DNA from: Maribacter sp.
GTDB lineage: Bacteria > Bacteroidota > Bacteroidia > Flavobacteriales > Flavobacteriaceae
Assembly (NCBI GenBank): GCA_018679695.1
Contig: JAHHKH010000257.1
Coordinates: 1-9,133, forward strand
Direction of reading: 5' to 3'
DNA length: 9,133 bases
In this document: positions 6,798 to 9,133 of the stretch, piece by piece
Numbering within the stretch: the stretch's first letter is position 1
Layout of the letters: each line of letters opens with the position of its first letter
The notes under the pieces: generated by a model
What the model was told of the DNA's origin: nothing
The model's input: only the letters and a program-made list of their open reading frames with translations
Databases searched by the model: none
Made by a program: the position numbers and the translations under genes

Positions 6798-6990
6798 GAC
6801 ATTTTTGCTTTTTCAAATTCGGTTCCATTCGTAACTGGCCCTTCTTATTTATATTCAGCTTCTTAGAATCGTCATTTGTCGAATTTTGTTGTTCCACGCT
6901 TTTTAAGTTACCAATTTGAAGGAAATTGATCAAGCAATTATGCTTAACTTATTCTTGCCCAGAATTTACATTAAAGGAATTGTGCATAAA
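6798..6990 (+). promoter_or_regulatory. Intergenic region ahead of the PSCyt1-DUF1549-DUF1553 gene
   Basis: These 193 bases separate the regulator stop from the cytochrome-like gene and probably hold the latter's promoter. No hairpin followed by a T-run, and no exact TAnnTTTG element, is visible. Two overlapping short inverted repeats occur near the 3' end: AATTG/CAATT (6924-6928 and 6935-6939) and AAGCA/TGCTT (6932-6936 and 6941-6945). They are small and may be chance, but lie where an operator would be expected. Confidence 0.35.
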
Positions 6991-9133
6991 ATGAAGAAGA
7001 AAGGAGTTGTGACTTCACGGTGTACCCTAGGATTTTGGCCGCTCGCCGTATCGATTTTTCTACTTTGTACTAGTAGTAGTTGTAAGCGGGATAGCTCCAA
7101 GTCCGATTATGCCTCACTTACTATGGAAACAGCACGGATTCCTGATAAAATCGATTTTACCTTTCATGTAAAACCCATTATCTCAGACCGATGTTTCAAA
7201 TGCCATGGTCCTGACAAAAATGCCATAGAAGGCGGTCTGTCCTTGAACACGGCCGAGGATGCCTTCACGGCCCTAGGTAAAGAAAAGGACCATTTCGCCA
7301 TAGTGCCTGGCGATATTGAAAAAAGTGAACTCGTAAACCGTATCCATAGTGAGGATCCCAATATATTAATGCCCCCTCCCGAATCAAATTTGGAACTCAC
7401 TGAATATGAAAAGAAAATATTGACCCGATGGATCGAGCAAGGAGCGGAGTACAAAGAACACTGGGCGTTTATTGCTCCAGAACAACCGGATGTACCGACT
7501 GCGAATACCGATTCCTGGGGAAATAATGAGATCGATAGGTTTGTACGCGCGAAACAAGAAGAAATTGGACTGTCACCCAACAATCCTGCCCCAAAGGAAA
7601 AGTTACTCAGAAGATTGTCTTTGGATCTGACAGGTCTACCACCGACAATTGAACAGATCAACCAATTTAAAAATGATACCTCGGCGAATGCATTTGAGAA
7701 GATGATCGATCATTATCTAGGTACCCAGGATTACGCGGAACATATGGCCGCGGAATGGATGGATATTGCCCGTTATGCAGATACCCATGGCTATCAAGAT
7801 GATTTTGAGCGCATCATGTGGCCTTGGCGCGATTGGGTCATCCATGCATTCAATGAAAATATGTCCTATGATGAATTTGTTACCGTACAATTGGCCGGTG
7901 ACCTCTTGCCCAATGCGACAAAAGAGCAAATATTGGCCACAGGGTTCAACAGAAACCATAAAATCACTTTTGAAGGAGGGGTGATTCCCGAAGAGTACCG
8001 TGTAGAATATGTTGAGGACCGTACCTTGACCTTCGGTACCGCCTTTTTGGGACTGACTTTCGAATGTGCGCGATGCCATGACCACAAGTACGATCCCATA
8101 AGCCAACAAGAGCATTTTCAGTTATTCAGTTTTTTCAATAATATCAATGAAAAGGGATTGGTATCCAATCAAAGAGAGACGCCGGAACCCTATATGGTCA
8201 TTTCCGAAAAGGAAAAACAAGGCCTCTATGATTTTGTGAACTTCCAGAAAAGTGAAAAAAAGGAAATACCGCTTATGGTCATGAAAGAGATGGAGGAATC
8301 ACGACCCGCATTTATTTTAGATCGCGGGGCATATGACCAACCAACAGAACAGGTTTACCCCAGTACACCCGAATCGATAATGGCCTTTCCTGAGGATTAC
8401 CCTAAAAATCGATTGGGCTTGGCAAAATGGTTGTTCCATAAGAACAACCCCCTAACGGCAAGGGTTACAGTAAATAGGCTTTGGCAGCGAATGTTCGGTA
8501 CCGGGCTTGTGAGCACATCCTTTGATTTTGGTAACCAAGGTGCTTTACCCACCCATCCTGAACTACTTGATTTTTTGGCCCTAAAACTGCAAGAGGACCA
8601 ATGGGATTTAAAACGAACATTGAAATACATCGCCATGTCGGCTACCTACCAGCAAAGTACAGTGGCATCCAATGAACTCAGGGAAAGAGATCCGGAAAAT
8701 AAATGGTTGGCCCGTGCACCCAGATTACGTTTGTCCGCAGAGAACATACGTGACCAGGCCTTGCAATTAAGTGGCTTACTGAATAGAGAGGTAGGCGGAC
8801 CCAGTGTAAAACCCTATCAACCGGAAGGTATTTGGGAAGAGACCACCGGTGGCGGTGGCGGCACGACCGCATCGTATATACAAGGTGAAGGCGGTGATCT
8901 TTATCGTAAAAGCCTTTATACTTTTTGGAAACGAACCGTACCCCCTCCAAGTATGATGACCTTTGATGCCTCTTCCAGGGACCTATGTTCCGTAAAAAGA
9001 CAGCAGACCAATACGCCCTTGCAGGCCTTAATCCTATTGAATGATCCCCAACTTATTGAAGCTTCCCGGGTTATGGCCTTTAATGCATTAAGGTCAAATA
9101 CCAATGATACCAAAGATCGGATCAGCACTATTT
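6991..9133 (+). CDS. PSCyt1-DUF1549-DUF1553 exported cytochrome-like protein (partial, C-terminus beyond the right edge)
   Basis: Open from the ATG at 6991 to the window end (714 residues). Residues 1-31 form a signal sequence (MKKK, then a hydrophobic core) ending in TSSSC-K, a plausible relaxed lipobox with Cys31. Next comes a planctomycete-type cytochrome c domain (about 55-152) with the heme motif CFKCH (68-72) and candidate distal Met127 in LMPPP. DUF1549 spans about 178-375 and contains LSLDLTGLPPT and a second CXXCH motif, CARCHDHKYDPI (359-370). A short spacer (about 376-470) replaces the LamG-like insert seen in many relatives. DUF1553 (from about 472) shows NRLWQRMFGTGLV, TGGGGGT, SLYTFWKRTVPPPSMMTFDA and QQTNTPLQALILLNDP. 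The enzymatic role of this family is not established; it is often found with DUF1501 proteins and polysaccharide-degradation genes. An alternative in-frame ATG at 6940 would add 17 residues before the signal peptide and is less likely. Confidence 0.93.
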   Translation, partial: MKKKGVVTSRCTLGFWPLAVSIFLLCTSSSCKRDSSKSDYASLTMETARIPDKIDFTFHVKPIISDRCFKCHGPDKNAIEGGLSLNTAEDAFTALGKEKDHFAIVPGDIEKSELVNRIHSEDPNILMPPPESNLELTEYEKKILTRWIEQGAEYKEHWAFIAPEQPDVPTANTDSWGNNEIDRFVRAKQEEIGLSPNNPAPKEKLLRRLSLDLTGLPPTIEQINQFKNDTSANAFEKMIDHYLGTQDYAEHMAAEWMDIARYADTHGYQDDFERIMWPWRDWVIHAFNENMSYDEFVTVQLAGDLLPNATKEQILATGFNRNHKITFEGGVIPEEYRVEYVEDRTLTFGTAFLGLTFECARCHDHKYDPISQQEHFQLFSFFNNINEKGLVSNQRETPEPYMVISEKEKQGLYDFVNFQKSEKKEIPLMVMKEMEESRPAFILDRGAYDQPTEQVYPSTPESIMAFPEDYPKNRLGLAKWLFHKNNPLTARVTVNRLWQRMFGTGLVSTSFDFGNQGALPTHPELLDFLALKLQEDQWDLKRTLKYIAMSATYQQSTVASNELRERDPENKWLARAPRLRLSAENIRDQALQLSGLLNREVGGPSVKPYQPEGIWEETTGGGGGTTASYIQGEGGDLYRKSLYTFWKRTVPPPSMMTFDASSRDLCSVKRQQTNTPLQALILLNDPQLIEASRVMAFNALRSNTNDTKDRISTI

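Noticed and set aside
6798..6900. A possible intrinsic terminator after the response regulator gene
   Set aside because: T-rich runs are present, but I found no stable GC-rich hairpin in front of them.
6940..6990. An upstream in-frame ATG (6940) and GTG (6982) for the cytochrome-like gene
   Set aside because: These starts would place up to 17 extra residues before a normal MKKK-type signal peptide; the start at 6991 gives a standard signal sequence. No convincing ribosome-binding site favours the longer forms.
7164..7661. A 165-codon open frame on the minus strand
   Set aside because: It lies wholly inside the plus-strand PSCyt1-DUF1549-DUF1553 gene, whose domain motifs run through this stretch; the antisense product has low-complexity serine-rich composition and no family features.
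7717..8115. A 132-codon open frame on the minus strand
   Set aside because: It is antisense to the DUF1549 region containing CARCHDHKYDPI, which is clearly the coding frame; no recognisable motif in the antisense product.
8848..8864. GGTGGCGGTGGCGGC run as a repeat or structural element
   Set aside because: It encodes the conserved glycine-rich TGGGGGT motif of the DUF1553 region, so coding constraint explains it.

Overview
The window looks like a chromosomal segment of a marine-type Bacteroidota, most likely a flavobacterium. The signs are low-to-moderate GC, weak or absent Shine-Dalgarno sequences, a LytS/LytTR two-component pair, a PSCyt1-DUF1549-DUF1553 cytochrome-like protein, and a carbohydrate locus built from an SSS symporter, a GH130 phosphorylase, a CBM9-like protein and an FHS/FucP-like MFS transporter. 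This is inference from gene content; nothing in the window fixes the genus. I see no tRNA, rRNA, insertion sequence, CRISPR array or prophage gene.

Left half (1-4606, minus strand): four tightly packed genes read leftwards in the order SSS symporter, GH130 glycoside phosphorylase, exported CBM9-like protein, MFS transporter (cut by the left edge). Gaps are 2, 6 and 24 bases, so this is very probably one operon. The logic is import of a short beta-mannoside across the inner membrane, cytoplasmic phosphorolysis by GH130 to mannose-1-phosphate plus a shorter sugar, and a secreted carbohydrate-binding protein as an outer accessory. No SusC/SusD pair, mannanase or epimerase is in the window.

Middle (4607-4950): a 344-base divergent intergenic region. 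It holds an unlabelled 34-codon open frame just upstream of the symporter gene, and a short tandem repeat plus a possible promoter before the kinase gene. It is the natural place for control of the sugar operon by the adjacent two-component system.

Right half (4951-6797, plus strand): a four-helix LytS-type histidine kinase and a LytTR response regulator, overlapping by one base and so translationally coupled. After a 193-base gap comes a long gene (6991 to the right edge) for an exported, probably lipid-anchored PSCyt1-DUF1549-DUF1553 protein with two CXXCH motifs. Proteins of this type are common in polysaccharide-degrading Planctomycetota and marine Bacteroidota, but their biochemical role is not settled.

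The most interesting points are the pairing of a LytS/LytTR system with a beta-mannoside phosphorolysis operon, where hybrid two-component systems, SusR-like regulators or sigma/anti-sigma pairs would be more usual in this phylum; the possible small protein or leader peptide ahead of the symporter; and the exported cytochrome-like protein of unknown function.
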